64,000 nucleotides of DNA from Salinivirgaceae bacterium (GTDB lineage: Bacteria > Bacteroidota > Bacteroidia > Bacteroidales > SZUA-534). The notes under the pieces were generated by a model. That model was not told the origin of the DNA. It saw nothing but the letters and a program-made list of their open reading frames with translations, and did no database searches. This document shows, one piece after another, positions 14,931 to 24,829 of the stretch. Every line of letters starts with the position of its first letter. Position 1 is the first letter of the stretch. The translations under genes were made by a program, and so were the position numbers. The DNA is taken from the NCBI GenBank assembly GCA_017527435.1, contig JAFXQB010000001.1, positions 564,696 to 628,695 of the forward strand, read 5' to 3'.

Positions 14931-16378
14931 TCAATAAATCAGCATCGAAATCAGATAAGCCACAAGCGTTGAAACCGACACGCAAATCAGGCCAGGCATC
15001 ATAAACGAGTGGTTGAGCAGGTACTTGCCTATGACGGTTGTGCCCGAGCGGTCGAAGTTGACGGTGGCAATGTCGGACGGGTAGTTCGGAATGAAGAAAT
15101 AGCCGTAAACCGACGGCAGCACGCCCAGCAGCACCCAGCCTGGAATGCCGAGCGAATAGGCCAGCGGCAGCATTGCAACCACCACCGCGCCTTGCGAGTT
15201 TATCAGCACGCTCACGCAGAAGAACACCAGCGCAATGGACCACGGATATTGCGCCACAATGCCCGAGAGCATCGTCTTCATTTCGGTCAGATAGTTTGAG
15301 AAGAAGGTGTCGGCCAGCCACGCAATGCCGTAAATGGCAACCACGGCCACCATTCCCGACTGCCACACTGGACCAGCCACGGCCTTCTTTGGCGACGCCT
15401 TGCAGAAGATTATCATCAGCGCGGCGGCGGCAATCATAACTATCTGAATAACAAGGTTCATTGCCAGTGGTTTTTGGTACAGTTCGGTCATTCCGAACGA
15501 TTGAATGCCCGACTTAATCAACTGGTCGGGGGTAATGACGGTGCCGTCGGCAAGGGTTGTGGGTGCCGCGCCTTTCACGGCCCGCAGCGTGCTGTACGAC
15601 GGCAGCACATTCTGGAAAATGGCGAAGAAGACAATCACCGCCAGTGCGCCAAGGAAAATGAAAACGGCGTTTTTGGCCGATTGCGGAATCTCTTTGTCGA
15701 GCGTTGTGGCCGAACTGCCGTAAATGAACTTATACTGCTCAGGGTCTTTCAGTTTGGCCTGGAACTGCGGGTCTTTGTCAAGGTCGAGACCGCAGTGGTA
15801 CGAAGCGGCGGCGGCTGCCATCAGTCCGCACAGGCACGACGGAATGCTCACCATCAGCACGCCAGGAATCGAGACATCGAAACCGTTGGCGTTCGAAATC
15901 GACACAAAAGCCACCACAGCCGCGGCAATGGGCGAGCAGGTTATGCCCACCTGCGACGCTATGCTGGCCACGCCGCACGGGCGCTCGGGGCGGATTCCTT
16001 TTTTCAGGGCAATGTCGCAGATAATGGGCATCAGCGTGTAAACCACGTGGCCTGTGCCCACCAGCACTGTCAGGAAGAAGGTGCAGAGCGGCGCCAGAAA
16101 GGTTATGCGGTCGGGGTGCTTGCGCAGAAGCCGCTCGGCCAACTGAATGAGCCAGTCCATTCCGCCCGACGCCTGCATAATGCCAGCGCAAGTGACGGCG
16201 GCAATGATTATTAGATAACGTCGGTTGGCGGTGTGCCAGGTTTCAAGCCGAAGCCGAAAACAAGAATTGCCAGGCCAATGCCCGAAATCGCGCCCAGCGC
16301 CAGCGAACCGTAGCGCGAGCCAACCCACAATGCGCCCAGCACAATGCAGAGTTGCAGAATGATAGATAGTGTCGCCAT
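14931..16378 (-). pseudogene. dcuB: Anaerobic C4-dicarboxylate transporter DcuB, disrupted by a frameshift
   Basis: From the ATG at 16378 the protein starts MATLSIILQLCIVLGALWVG and matches the DcuA/DcuB N terminus down to KPGTPPTDVI (55 residues), then hits TAA at 16211-16213. Shifting back one base at 16214 continues the same family at once with LIIIAAVTCAGIMQASGGMD and runs 427 residues to 14931, including GTGHVVYTLMPIICDIA, NYPSDIATVNFDRSGTT and the C-terminal membrane helices. One missing base therefore breaks an otherwise intact gene of about 482 residues. Dcu carriers exchange fumarate, aspartate and succinate in anaerobes. No slippery heptamer is present at the break, so a mutation or sequence error is more likely than programmed shifting. 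Confidence 0.9.
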
Positions 16379-16530
16379 AGTTTTACATTTAATTATCGAA
16401 GCCTAAATATACGGCGTTTTTCGATTCGGTTGGCGGAATTTTGTTTGGTGAATTGGTGAATCGCATCCCTACCAAATTTAATGGTAACACCCTGACGGGC
16501 GGAAATTTTTAAAAAATCTATAAGAAAATT

Positions 16531-16805
16531 ATTCAAAATCAGTTTCTAACCAAACTTATTCAAAATATTGTGTTTGGATAAATTCGGGTTCGTTTGGTTA
16601 GAGATAAAAAACTGGAAATCGATTATCTATTTATCGCTAACCGATTTTATCAGATTCAATCAGAAAAAGTTATCGGTTAAAATCGGGTTGAATCGGTTAG
16701 AGCAAAAACAAAATTGTTCAAAATCAATGGATAACCAAACTTATCCAAAATATTGTGTTTGGATAAATTCGGGTTCGTTTGGTTAGAGACAAAAAAATCT
16801 GAAAA
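16531..16805. repeat. Array of three about 92-base structured repeat units
   Basis: Units A (about 16531-16617) and C (about 16715-16805) are nearly identical over about 85 bases and lie 184 bases apart; unit B lies between them and is diverged. Each has a 5' arm near its start and two possible 3' partners. In A, CTAACCAAAC (16546-16555) pairs with GTTTGGTTAG (16592-16601), with an inner TTATTCAAA/TTTGGATAA hairpin; C keeps AACCAAAC/GTTTGGTT and an inner perfect TTATCCAAA/TTTGGATAA. In B the arm is CTAACCGATT (16637-16646) and the partner AATCGGTTAG (16691-16700), so both sides of the stem changed together. The gap 16379-16991 has no gene; this array fills most of it. Confidence 0.8.
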
Positions 16806-16991
16806 TCAAATTTTCATAAAATTTCTCGCACAAGCGGAAACCGTTTTAAAATTTATCCAATTCTTCAACTACAACATTTTCCGTCGGCACCATATCGTAT
16901 ATGCCAGCACTGTTCGGAATTTATTGTGCGTCAAAGGTTATCCGCGATTTGGCGGAAATGTTGGGGGAAAGAGAATTTTTGCAAAAACCGC

Positions 16992-17654
16992 TTATTGCTT
17001 GGCTGCAGCAGTTTTCTGTTTTTTCTTGGCCTGTTGTTTTTTTCCTTTGTGCTTCTTGCTGTTGTTGGCTGCGGCACCTGTCGAAGCTATAGCCTGCTGA
17101 CGCAGCAAATCGCGCGAGTCTTTCAGCTTCAGCCCTTCGGGAATAGAAATGCGGTTGCAGGCAATAGCCAGCAAGTCGGCAAAAATCACGTCATCCGAAA
17201 CAGTTTCGCGGTTCCAGGTCAGGAACGATTTTTTCATTTGGTTGGCAATGACGGCGATGAGCGCATTTCTCTCTTCACCTTCAGGGTATTGAGTGGCTTT
17301 GCGCACCATGTCTTCCAAAATCTTGCCATAATGTTTGAAGCGGATTTCATCAGGATTGCTGTATTTCATTTTCGAAGGTTTCTGATGAATCTCGGCTTGC
17401 GTTGGCAATGGATACGGCGAATCAATGTCCAAATCGAAATCGGCAATCACAGCCAGATGATCCCACAGCTTGTGCTTGTAGTCAACCACGTCACGCAACT
17501 GCGGATTCATATTTTCCATCAGCTGTATAGTGCTCTTTGCCAATCGGTTACGCTCGGCGCGGTCAGGGGTGTTTTTGATGATGTCCACCATATTCTGCAC
17601 ATTACGGCCGTATTCCGGCAATTCCAATTTCTTTCGGTTTGTGTTGTAATCCAT
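16992..17654 (-). CDS. DUF4290 family protein
   Basis: A 220-residue protein starting MDYNTNRKKLELPEYGRNVQ, the characteristic opening of the Bacteroidetes family DUF4290. The body is helical, with MNPQLRDVVDYKHKLWDHL and IANQMKKSFLTWNRETVSD. The last 25 residues are a lysine/glutamine/alanine tail (KKHKGKKQQAKKKQK), which suggests nucleic-acid binding, but no function is known. A TACATTTG promoter box lies 18 bases before the ATG. Confidence 0.88.
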   Translation of the reverse strand: MDYNTNRKKLELPEYGRNVQNMVDIIKNTPDRAERNRLAKSTIQLMENMNPQLRDVVDYKHKLWDHLAVIADFDLDIDSPYPLPTQAEIHQKPSKMKYSNPDEIRFKHYGKILEDMVRKATQYPEGEERNALIAVIANQMKKSFLTWNRETVSDDVIFADLLAIACNRISIPEGLKLKDSRDLLRQQAIASTGAAANNSKKHKGKKQQAKKKQKTAAAKQ

Positions 17655-17671
17655 TGCTTATAGTTTTTGTG

Positions 17672-17679
17672 CAAATGTA
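17672..17679 (-). promoter_or_regulatory. Promoter -7 box of the DUF4290 gene
   Basis: The minus strand reads TACATTTG, 18 bases before the start codon. Confidence 0.55.
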
Positions 17680-17721
17680 GAAATAAAAGTCAAGTTTCAC
17701 GATTTAGTGCGAAAACAATCG

Positions 17722-18090
17722 TTACTTCTTGAAAATGAAGTAGACAGCCAAAATCAAGAAGCCGAATCCAATGATGTGGTTCAAGCGGAAAGTCTCGGTT
17801 TTGAAAAGCACAATGGTAAAGATTGTGAAAACCGTCAGCGACACAACTTCCTGAATCACTTTTAATTGGATAAGGCTGAACGGACCGCCGTTGATGTTTG
17901 ACCCAATGCGGTTGGCCGGCACCTGAAAGCAATACTCAAAGAGCGCAATGCCCCAGCTGATGAGTATCACAGCCCAAAGCCCAAGGTCTTTGAATCCGCG
18001 CATTTCGCCGAATTTCAAGTGGCCATACCATGCAAATGTCATAAACGTGTTTGAAATGACAAGCAACAAAATTGTGATTATAGGTTTCAT
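17722..18090 (-). CDS. DMT family protein DUF486
   Basis: A 122-residue membrane protein with four hydrophobic helices, starting MKPIITILLLVISNTFMTFA and containing the DUF486 core LISWGIALFEYCFQVPANRI near residue 43. The family belongs to the drug/metabolite transporter superfamily as a half-size unit that presumably dimerises. The substrate is unknown. Length matches the family. Confidence 0.88.
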   Translation of the reverse strand: MKPIITILLLVISNTFMTFAWYGHLKFGEMRGFKDLGLWAVILISWGIALFEYCFQVPANRIGSNINGGPFSLIQLKVIQEVVSLTVFTIFTIVLFKTETFRLNHIIGFGFLILAVYFIFKK

Positions 18091-18171
18091 TATCAGTTTG
18101 TTTTTGAAAACGGCGGCAATTGTATTAAGGTTTGCGTAACGATTATCACTTGCCGCTTTTTATTTTCCGCC

Positions 18172-18651
18172 TTAATCCTTCTGAATCAGCACCACAGCGT
18201 AAGCCGACATTCCTTCCTCGCGGCCTTCGAATCCGAGTTTTTCGGTGGTGGTGGCCTTGATTGAGATGTCGTCGGTGCTGATGCCGCACACTTCGGCCAA
18301 AGTACTCTGCATTTGCGGTATAAAATCCTTTATTTTGGGCCGTTGCAGACAGATTGTTGAGTCGATGTTGCCGATTCGGTAACCCTTTTCAGCTATCAAG
18401 CCGACCGTTTTTTTCAGTAAGATTTTGCTGTCGATGTTCTCAAATGTTGCCGACGTGTCGGGAAAATGATAGCCGATGTCGCGCATATTGGCCGCGCCCA
18501 GCAGAGCGTCGCAGATGGCGTGAATGAGCGTGTCGCCGTCGGAATGGCCGAGCGGCCCTTTTGTGTGCGGAACCTCGATGCCGCCAACAACCATCTTGCG
18601 GCCCTCGGTAAGCTGATGGACATCCAGTCCGAATCCTACTCTAATCTTCAT
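18172..18651 (-). CDS. ispF: 2-C-methyl-D-erythritol 2,4-cyclodiphosphate synthase
   Basis: A 159-residue enzyme with the IspF zinc-site motif GFGLDVHQL at residues 6-14, the GHSDGDTLIHAICDALLGA stretch and the C-terminal TTEKLGFEGREEG. It acts in the non-mevalonate isoprenoid pathway, closing the cyclic diphosphate. The ATG at 18651 starts the family N terminus exactly; a longer upstream frame runs through the promoter and simple repeats. TATATTTG lies 18 bases ahead. Confidence 0.95.
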   Translation of the reverse strand: MKIRVGFGLDVHQLTEGRKMVVGGIEVPHTKGPLGHSDGDTLIHAICDALLGAANMRDIGYHFPDTSATFENIDSKILLKKTVGLIAEKGYRIGNIDSTICLQRPKIKDFIPQMQSTLAEVCGISTDDISIKATTTEKLGFEGREEGMSAYAVVLIQKD

Positions 18652-18669
18652 TGCGGTAATTTTTAGGGG

Positions 18670-18677
18670 CAAATATA
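18670..18677 (-). promoter_or_regulatory. Promoter -7 box of ispF
   Basis: The minus strand reads TATATTTG, 18 bases before the ATG. Upstream the DNA is a simple-repeat stretch of ATTACTCATT-like words. Confidence 0.5.
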
Positions 18678-18792
18678 AAGAGTAATGTGTAAAGAGTAGA
18701 GTGTAAAGAATAAGAAAGAATAATATGTCGAGCCTGAAAATGCCCATCATTACTCATTACTCATTACACTTTCCTCATTACTCAAACAGCAT

Positions 18793-18822
18793 AAAAAAAG
18801 CGCCCGACAAACGCCGGACGCT
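18793..18822 (-). terminator. Terminator after gdhA
   Basis: On the minus strand AGCGTCCG pairs with CGGGCGCT (one mismatch pair) around an eight-to-ten-base loop, followed by seven T. It ends the gdhA message 26 bases after the stop. Confidence 0.8.
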
Positions 18823-18847
18823 CCTCACTGTATTGTAATATTATAGG

Positions 18848-20212
<1,365 letters not shown>

Positions 20213-20240
20213 TTAAAGTTTGCAATTCATTTTCGCGGGT

Positions 20241-20248
20241 CAAAAATA
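20241..20248 (-). promoter_or_regulatory. Promoter -7 box of gdhA
   Basis: The minus strand reads TATTTTTG, 40 bases before the ATG. A GTTG sits 18 bases further upstream, near the position expected for TTTG. Confidence 0.5.
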
Positions 20249-20401
20249 TATAAACCGAAAAACCCGCAACCTTGCGCCCTTGGGCTTTACGTGGATTACG
20301 TAGCACGTTGCCAATCAATGTGTTCAACGAGTGTGAGTTGGCTGTTGAGAGTGGAATCAGGAAGGATGAAATGTTGGAAAACCGAGAATTACAGATGGCA
20401 G

Positions 20402-20442
20402 AAAAAACGCAGACGGCAACAAACTGTGCTGTGCCGTCTGCG
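20402..20442 (-). terminator. Terminator after the 20.5 kb lipoprotein gene
   Basis: CGCAGACGGC and GCCGTCTGCG form a perfect 10-bp stem with a 15-base loop. On the minus strand six T follow. Confidence 0.85.
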
Positions 20443-20471
20443 GTGATTTATTCCGATGTTGCACTCAGCTA

Positions 20472-20921
20472 TCACTCGAGAACCGCAATCCGGAATGTCA
20501 TCTTGCCCGGATTTTCAGCTTTTTCGCCGTCAGGCAAAAAGTCAGTAACGTAAATGGTAACACCTTTTTTATAGAAGTCGTAGTCGATGGTGCGTGTCCA
20601 ATAGTTGGTGCCATCGGTCAGATAACGTGTGCAAGGCAACTGAGTCTGCATATCGTCGCCATCGTACATGTAGCAGCATATCAGGCCGCCCTTATACACT
20701 CGGTTGTTTATTTCGTTGACTTTCACGTCGGCATAGTAGTAGCTTGAACCGTCGCGGCTTGTCTTGTAGTTCCAATCGTCTTCGTAAATGGTAACTTTGG
20801 CGATGCTCCAATCCACATCTTCACGTGTCTCGTTTCGTAAGTGGTCGTCGTCCACTTCGCAGGCCGAGAAACTTGTGGCCACGGCCGCTAACACAAACAT
20901 TGATAGAATTTTCCGTTTCAT
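20472..20921 (-). CDS. Small lipoprotein of unknown function
   Basis: A 149-residue lipoprotein with signal MKRKILSMFVLAAVATSFSAC (lipobox cysteine at residue 21). The mature part is acidic then strand rich (SYYYADVKVNEINNRVYKGG, CCYMYDGDD, KMTFRIAVLE), like a small beta-sandwich lipoprotein. A pair of cysteines at about residues 92-93 is unusual. No family recognised. Monocistronic, divergent from the M23 gene. Confidence 0.7.
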   Translation of the reverse strand: MKRKILSMFVLAAVATSFSACEVDDDHLRNETREDVDWSIAKVTIYEDDWNYKTSRDGSSYYYADVKVNEINNRVYKGGLICCYMYDGDDMQTQLPCTRYLTDGTNYWTRTIDYDFYKKGVTIYVTDFLPDGEKAENPGKMTFRIAVLE

Positions 20922-21065
20922 ATTCGAAATAGTTAAGTTTAACATACGGGCACAATTCCGCCCTGTTTTCTGACTATATGATGCAAAATAACCGAAAAGG
21001 TTGCAGTTGGCACGAAATTTTTTTTCAAGATTTTTTGTCCTACCGGCACCGAAGCCGAGATTTTG

Positions 21066-21095
21066 TTTGACGTACATAAAATTTCGCTATCTTTC
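21066..21095 (+). promoter_or_regulatory. Promoter of the M23/transglutaminase pair
   Basis: TTTG at 21066-21069 is followed after 18 bases by TATCTTTC (21088-21095), close to TAnnTTTG. The ATG lies 21 bases on. Confidence 0.5.
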
Positions 21096-21116
21096 AAATT
21101 GAAAAAACGCACTGAT

Positions 21117-22076
21117 ATGAAACAAAAATATTTTCTGCTCGCAGCCGCCGTACTGATGGTTGCAGGAATGGCACAGACCGCACAGGCGCAAAGTTTCGAA
21201 GAGTTTGTCAAACAGCAGAACGAAGAGTTTGAGCAATTCGCCAAAGAGCGCCAGCAAGGAATTGAAGCCTTGCGGAACGAGTACGAGCAGACGGTTGAAG
21301 ACTACAAACGCGCGATGAACCGGATGTACGATTCCGAGATTTCATCAATCAGCCTGATGCAGTCTGACGACAACATTGAGAACACCAGCAAGGCAAAGGC
21401 GCCGAAATCGACTGTCAAATCGGACATACTTATTAAAAATGCAAAAGACGACAAGCAGGCCGTGGCCAACACAACGGCTGATGACCTGATGAAACAGATT
21501 GCCGGCACAACCACCAGCGAAGCCAACTCGCACCAGGTGATTGACGCAACCAACAAACTTGCCGCTGTGGTGGCTGACGTCATCAACCAGACCGAGCCCG
21601 CCAAGACGGAACCGGAGGTTCAGGCTGAACAACCGAAAAACGATCCGGCGCCAAAGGCCGAACCAAAGAAATCCGAAGCCAAGGCAGGCAACATTCCGAG
21701 CGGCAAGCCATGCGACTATAGCCGCATATCGTCGCCGTTTGGTGAGCGAATCCATCCGGTTTACAGCCGAAAGAGTTTCCACAAGGGGGTTGACCTTGCC
21801 GCACCCAACGGAACGCCCATCTACGCCACCGCCGACGGCATTGTGGCCTTTGCGGGCGTGTGCAACGGATACGGCAATTTCATCAAACTGAACCACCAGA
21901 ACGGTTACAAGACCGGCTACGCGCATATGTCGAGAATGGTTGTCAGCGCCAATGCGAAGGTGAAGAAGGGTGACCTGATTGGCTACGTGGGCTCGACCGG
22001 TACATCCACCGGCAACCATCTGCACTACGAAGTCTATTATGGCGACCAGCTGACCGACCCGGCAAAAACACTGTAA
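21117..22076 (+). CDS. Secreted M23 (LytM-type) metallopeptidase with coiled N-terminal region
   Basis: A 319-residue exported protein (signal MKQKYFLLAAAVLMVAGMAQ, cleaved near AQAQ). Residues 25-75 are a charged helix rich in E, F and Q (FEEFVKQQNEEFEQFAKERQ). A low-complexity K/A/P/E linker follows to about residue 195. The M23 domain has the zinc ligands His222 and Asp226 in FHKGVDLAAPNG and the HLH pair His301/His303 in GNHLHYEVYYG, so it looks active. M23 enzymes cut peptidoglycan cross-bridges. The next gene encodes a protein with a clearly similar N-terminal helix, 97 bases downstream on the same strand, which suggests the two work together. Confidence 0.9.
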   Translation: MKQKYFLLAAAVLMVAGMAQTAQAQSFEEFVKQQNEEFEQFAKERQQGIEALRNEYEQTVEDYKRAMNRMYDSEISSISLMQSDDNIENTSKAKAPKSTVKSDILIKNAKDDKQAVANTTADDLMKQIAGTTTSEANSHQVIDATNKLAAVVADVINQTEPAKTEPEVQAEQPKNDPAPKAEPKKSEAKAGNIPSGKPCDYSRISSPFGERIHPVYSRKSFHKGVDLAAPNGTPIYATADGIVAFAGVCNGYGNFIKLNHQNGYKTGYAHMSRMVVSANAKVKKGDLIGYVGSTGTSTGNHLHYEVYYGDQLTDPAKTL

Positions 22077-22173
22077 CAGACACATCAGCGAAAGAAAAAA
22101 AGCAACCACGCAACCTTTTGGCTGATGATAGCATCTTGTAACTGTTGAATCGAACCTTAGAAAAAGATTGAAA

Positions 22174-24768
22174 ATGAAAACTGAAAAACACATTGGAATG
22201 ATGATGGCGGCCGCCATGGTTATGGGCATCGCGGCAAACGCAAACGCCCAGGGTTTTGAAGAATGGGCGGCGCAACAGCGCAAAGAACAACAGGAATTCA
22301 TTGAAAATGAAAAGAAAAGTTTCGAACAATTTGTGAAAGAACGCGACGAAGAAATCCGCAAGATGGATGCCGAGTTCAGCGACTTCCTGAAACAAGAGTG
22401 GAAAAACTACAAGTCGACCGAAGACTTGCTGAAGCCCGACGCACCGAAGCCTGTCACAAAACCCGTCTATCAGTCGGAACCTGTGAAAACGCAGCAACTG
22501 AAAATTGATAAGGCTGAAACAATTGAGTCGTGCGCCGAAACACCGCGTCTGCCGCTGCTGTCGAAATCGGACGCAAAAGGGTTCAAACCAGCCACAGCCA
22601 ATGTTAGTTTTTACGGTAACAATCTGAACATCAGATACGACCGGACTGAAGCCGCACAGGTGGGCACCATCAACGAGCAGAACATCGGCGACCTTTGGGA
22701 CCAGTTGAGCAAGACCAACTACAGCTGCACCATCAGCGACCTACTGAAATGGCAGAACCAACTGAACCTGAACGATTGGGGATTCTATATGCTGACTAAA
22801 AAATCGGCCGAGAAAATTACCGGCAACGCCAACAGCTCGGTGCTGCTAACGTGGTTTCTGATGACCAAGGCCAACTACAAGGCGCGCCTAGCCTACAAGG
22901 GAAACAAACTCTACCTGCTGATGGCCGCGTCGAACAGCATCTATGGAATGCCTTATTTCAGTTTCAACAACCAGCGCTATTACATGGTTGACGGTTCAGC
23001 CACAGATGTTTACACTTATAACCGCGATTTTCAGGAAGCACGCACCGTGGCCGACCTGAACATCTACAGGCCGATGAGCGGCGCCGAACAGCTAAAGACA
23101 CGCAAGGTGGGCTTTGAGTTCGACGATGAGCGCCACGAATTCGAGATTAAATATGACAAGAATCTGATTGATTTCTACAACGATTACCCGCAGGCCGACA
23201 TCAAAATATACTTCGACGCCACCATGGGACGCGCCACCAAAGAGTCGCTCTCAACAGCGCTGATGCCGCTTGTGAGCGGAATGGACGCTACCGATGCCGC
23301 CGGGCTGTTACTCAAGTTTGTGCAAGCCTTCGACTATCAGACTGACGAACAGCAGTTTGGTCACGAGAAATTCTTCTTCCCCGACGAGATGTTCCACTAT
23401 CAATATTCCGACTGTGAAGACCGCTCGGTACTCTATGCTTGGCTGGTTAAGCAACTCACTGGGCTCGACGTCATCGGACTAAACTACCCCGGCCACATGG
23501 CCACTGCAGTGCGTTTCAACGGTGATGTTGAAGGCAATTATGTTGAGTACAACGGCGTCCGCTACACCATCTGCGACCCCACTTACATTGGTGCGCCAGT
23601 GGGCATGGCAATGCCGCAGTTTGCCGATGCAGGTGCGGTGATTATTGAAAACGCCACTCAGCCGAATCTGGCCAGCCGCGCCGGAAAACTCTGGAAGATT
23701 GCCAACAAATACGGGCTATATCAGGGCGACAACAAGCGTAACATAGCCTTCGACGGCCGCGGCGACGCCTATCTGTGCGGATATTTCAATGGTCAGGTTG
23801 ATTTTATGGGCCGCCAGCTCAACTCGCAAGGAACCGATATTTTCATCGCCAAAATAACGGCCGACAACACTGTTGATTTTCTGTACCGCATTGGCAGCAA
23901 TGCCGATGATGTGGCCTACAACATTGTGCTCAGCGATGACGACTGCTTCTACTTTTCTGGCTCGTTCAACGGCGAGATGACAGTAGCCGGGCAGAAACTG
24001 AAAGCCGCCGACGGCGATTTCTTCATTGCCAAATGCTCGCGCAGCGGACAATTGGCTTGGATCAACCAGGCCAGCATTGGGCAGATGGACAGCATCAACA
24101 ATACCTTCGCCGCACAATTCGACAAGAACGGCAAGCGACTCTGGACCCGCTCCTACGCCGAATCGGAAGATATGACCGACTACGGAATCCATGTCGACAA
24201 CGAAGGAAATCCGTTCCTTACCGGCTCGTTGCTGGCATCAGTTGGCATAAACAAAAAATCGTATGAGAGCGTGGCCCGCCGAAGCGGATTTGTGGTTACA
24301 GGCCGCGACGCTACTGATATGGAAGAACCAACAGCACCATCGATAGCCGGATTGCTCAATTTAGTCGGACAGGCATCGGGCAAAGCAAACTCGCTGTCTG
24401 GCAAACTGATGCAAGAGAGTCTGAACAAGGACAATCCGTCGTTCAGCACCAAATCGCCCGACATCTACAACCAGTTTGGCAACATCGAACTGATTCGGAA
24501 CGGTCAGGGCATTGTAACCGTACGTACCAAGGATGGTCAACCTGCGGTTTTCAGCAACATCAAAATTGAGAACAACTCAAAAATGAAGATTTCGGTTTAC
24601 AACACCGGCAACGCGCTGATTGAGTTCCTTTCGGGCTCGCAGTACGGTAATGACCAGGTCTGGTTGCCACTCAACTCGATAAAAATGTACCGCGTTTCAG
24701 GCAATATGACCTTCGACTACGACATCGACCACACTCACAAAACCGTGAATGCGAAACAGGTGTTCTAA
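22174..24768 (+). CDS. Secreted transglutaminase-fold and beta-propeller protein
   Basis: An 864-residue exported protein with signal peptide ending about ANANAQ. Residues 27-75 repeat the F/E/Q helix of the upstream peptidase (GFEEWAAQQRKEQQEFIE, SFEQFVKERDEEI). A central region of about residues 130-490 includes a transglutaminase-like triad: Cys414 in DCEDRSVLYAW, His441 in YPGHMATAV and Asp468 in CDPTYIG. Residues about 520-700 hold repeats of the kind GDAYLCGYFNGQVDFMGRQL / CFYFSGSFNGEMTVAGQKL, like SBBP-type beta-propeller blades. The C terminus is a strand-rich tail. The enzyme could be a protease or a cross-linker; direction is not clear. A strong palindrome ends the unit. Confidence 0.8.
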   Translation: MKTEKHIGMMMAAAMVMGIAANANAQGFEEWAAQQRKEQQEFIENEKKSFEQFVKERDEEIRKMDAEFSDFLKQEWKNYKSTEDLLKPDAPKPVTKPVYQSEPVKTQQLKIDKAETIESCAETPRLPLLSKSDAKGFKPATANVSFYGNNLNIRYDRTEAAQVGTINEQNIGDLWDQLSKTNYSCTISDLLKWQNQLNLNDWGFYMLTKKSAEKITGNANSSVLLTWFLMTKANYKARLAYKGNKLYLLMAASNSIYGMPYFSFNNQRYYMVDGSATDVYTYNRDFQEARTVADLNIYRPMSGAEQLKTRKVGFEFDDERHEFEIKYDKNLIDFYNDYPQADIKIYFDATMGRATKESLSTALMPLVSGMDATDAAGLLLKFVQAFDYQTDEQQFGHEKFFFPDEMFHYQYSDCEDRSVLYAWLVKQLTGLDVIGLNYPGHMATAVRFNGDVEGNYVEYNGVRYTICDPTYIGAPVGMAMPQFADAGAVIIENATQPNLASRAGKLWKIANKYGLYQGDNKRNIAFDGRGDAYLCGYFNGQVDFMGRQLNSQGTDIFIAKITADNTVDFLYRIGSNADDVAYNIVLSDDDCFYFSGSFNGEMTVAGQKLKAADGDFFIAKCSRSGQLAWINQASIGQMDSINNTFAAQFDKNGKRLWTRSYAESEDMTDYGIHVDNEGNPFLTGSLLASVGINKKSYESVARRSGFVVTGRDATDMEEPTAPSIAGLLNLVGQASGKANSLSGKLMQESLNKDNPSFSTKSPDIYNQFGNIELIRNGQGIVTVRTKDGQPAVFSNIKIENNSKMKISVYNTGNALIEFLSGSQYGNDQVWLPLNSIKMYRVSGNMTFDYDIDHTHKTVNAKQVF

Positions 24769-24789
24769 ATAATTGAATGCGTAATTGTT

Positions 24790-24819
24790 TGTAGCGACAC
24801 GATTAATCGTGTCGCTACA
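24790..24819. terminator. 30-base perfect palindrome between convergent genes
   Basis: TGTAGCGACACGATT is followed directly by its exact reverse complement, with T-rich DNA after it on the plus strand. It lies between the convergent transglutaminase-fold gene and folC and can act as a two-way terminator. Same GTAG-GAC end pattern as the palindromes at 6397 and 13539. Confidence 0.7.
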
Positions 24820-24829
24820 TTTTTATCGA

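Noticed and set aside
14931..16328. Independent short DcuB starting at an internal methionine (MGWLALRFAGAGRDFG...)
   Set aside because: That N terminus is the out-of-frame reading of the true DcuB start; the correct frame from 16378 matches the family up to the break.
16568..16786. Open frame over the repeat array encoding a 72-residue peptide with repeated CVWINSGSFG/CLDKFGFVW-like parts
   Set aside because: It is explained by the repeated DNA itself. The sequence is conserved as pairing stems rather than codons, unit B breaks the frame pattern, and no start signal is present.
16531..16805. CRISPR array
   Set aside because: Only three units of about 92 bases, no short constant repeat with unique spacers, and no cas genes nearby.
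16992..17092. Plus-strand cysteine/phenylalanine-rich frames opposite the DUF4290 tail
   Set aside because: They are the mirror of the lysine/glutamine-rich C terminus of the DUF4290 protein.
20241..20471. A small gene between gdhA and the lipoprotein gene (plus-strand frames)
   Set aside because: No promoter in that direction, no signal or family features, and the region contains the gdhA promoter and a minus-strand terminator.
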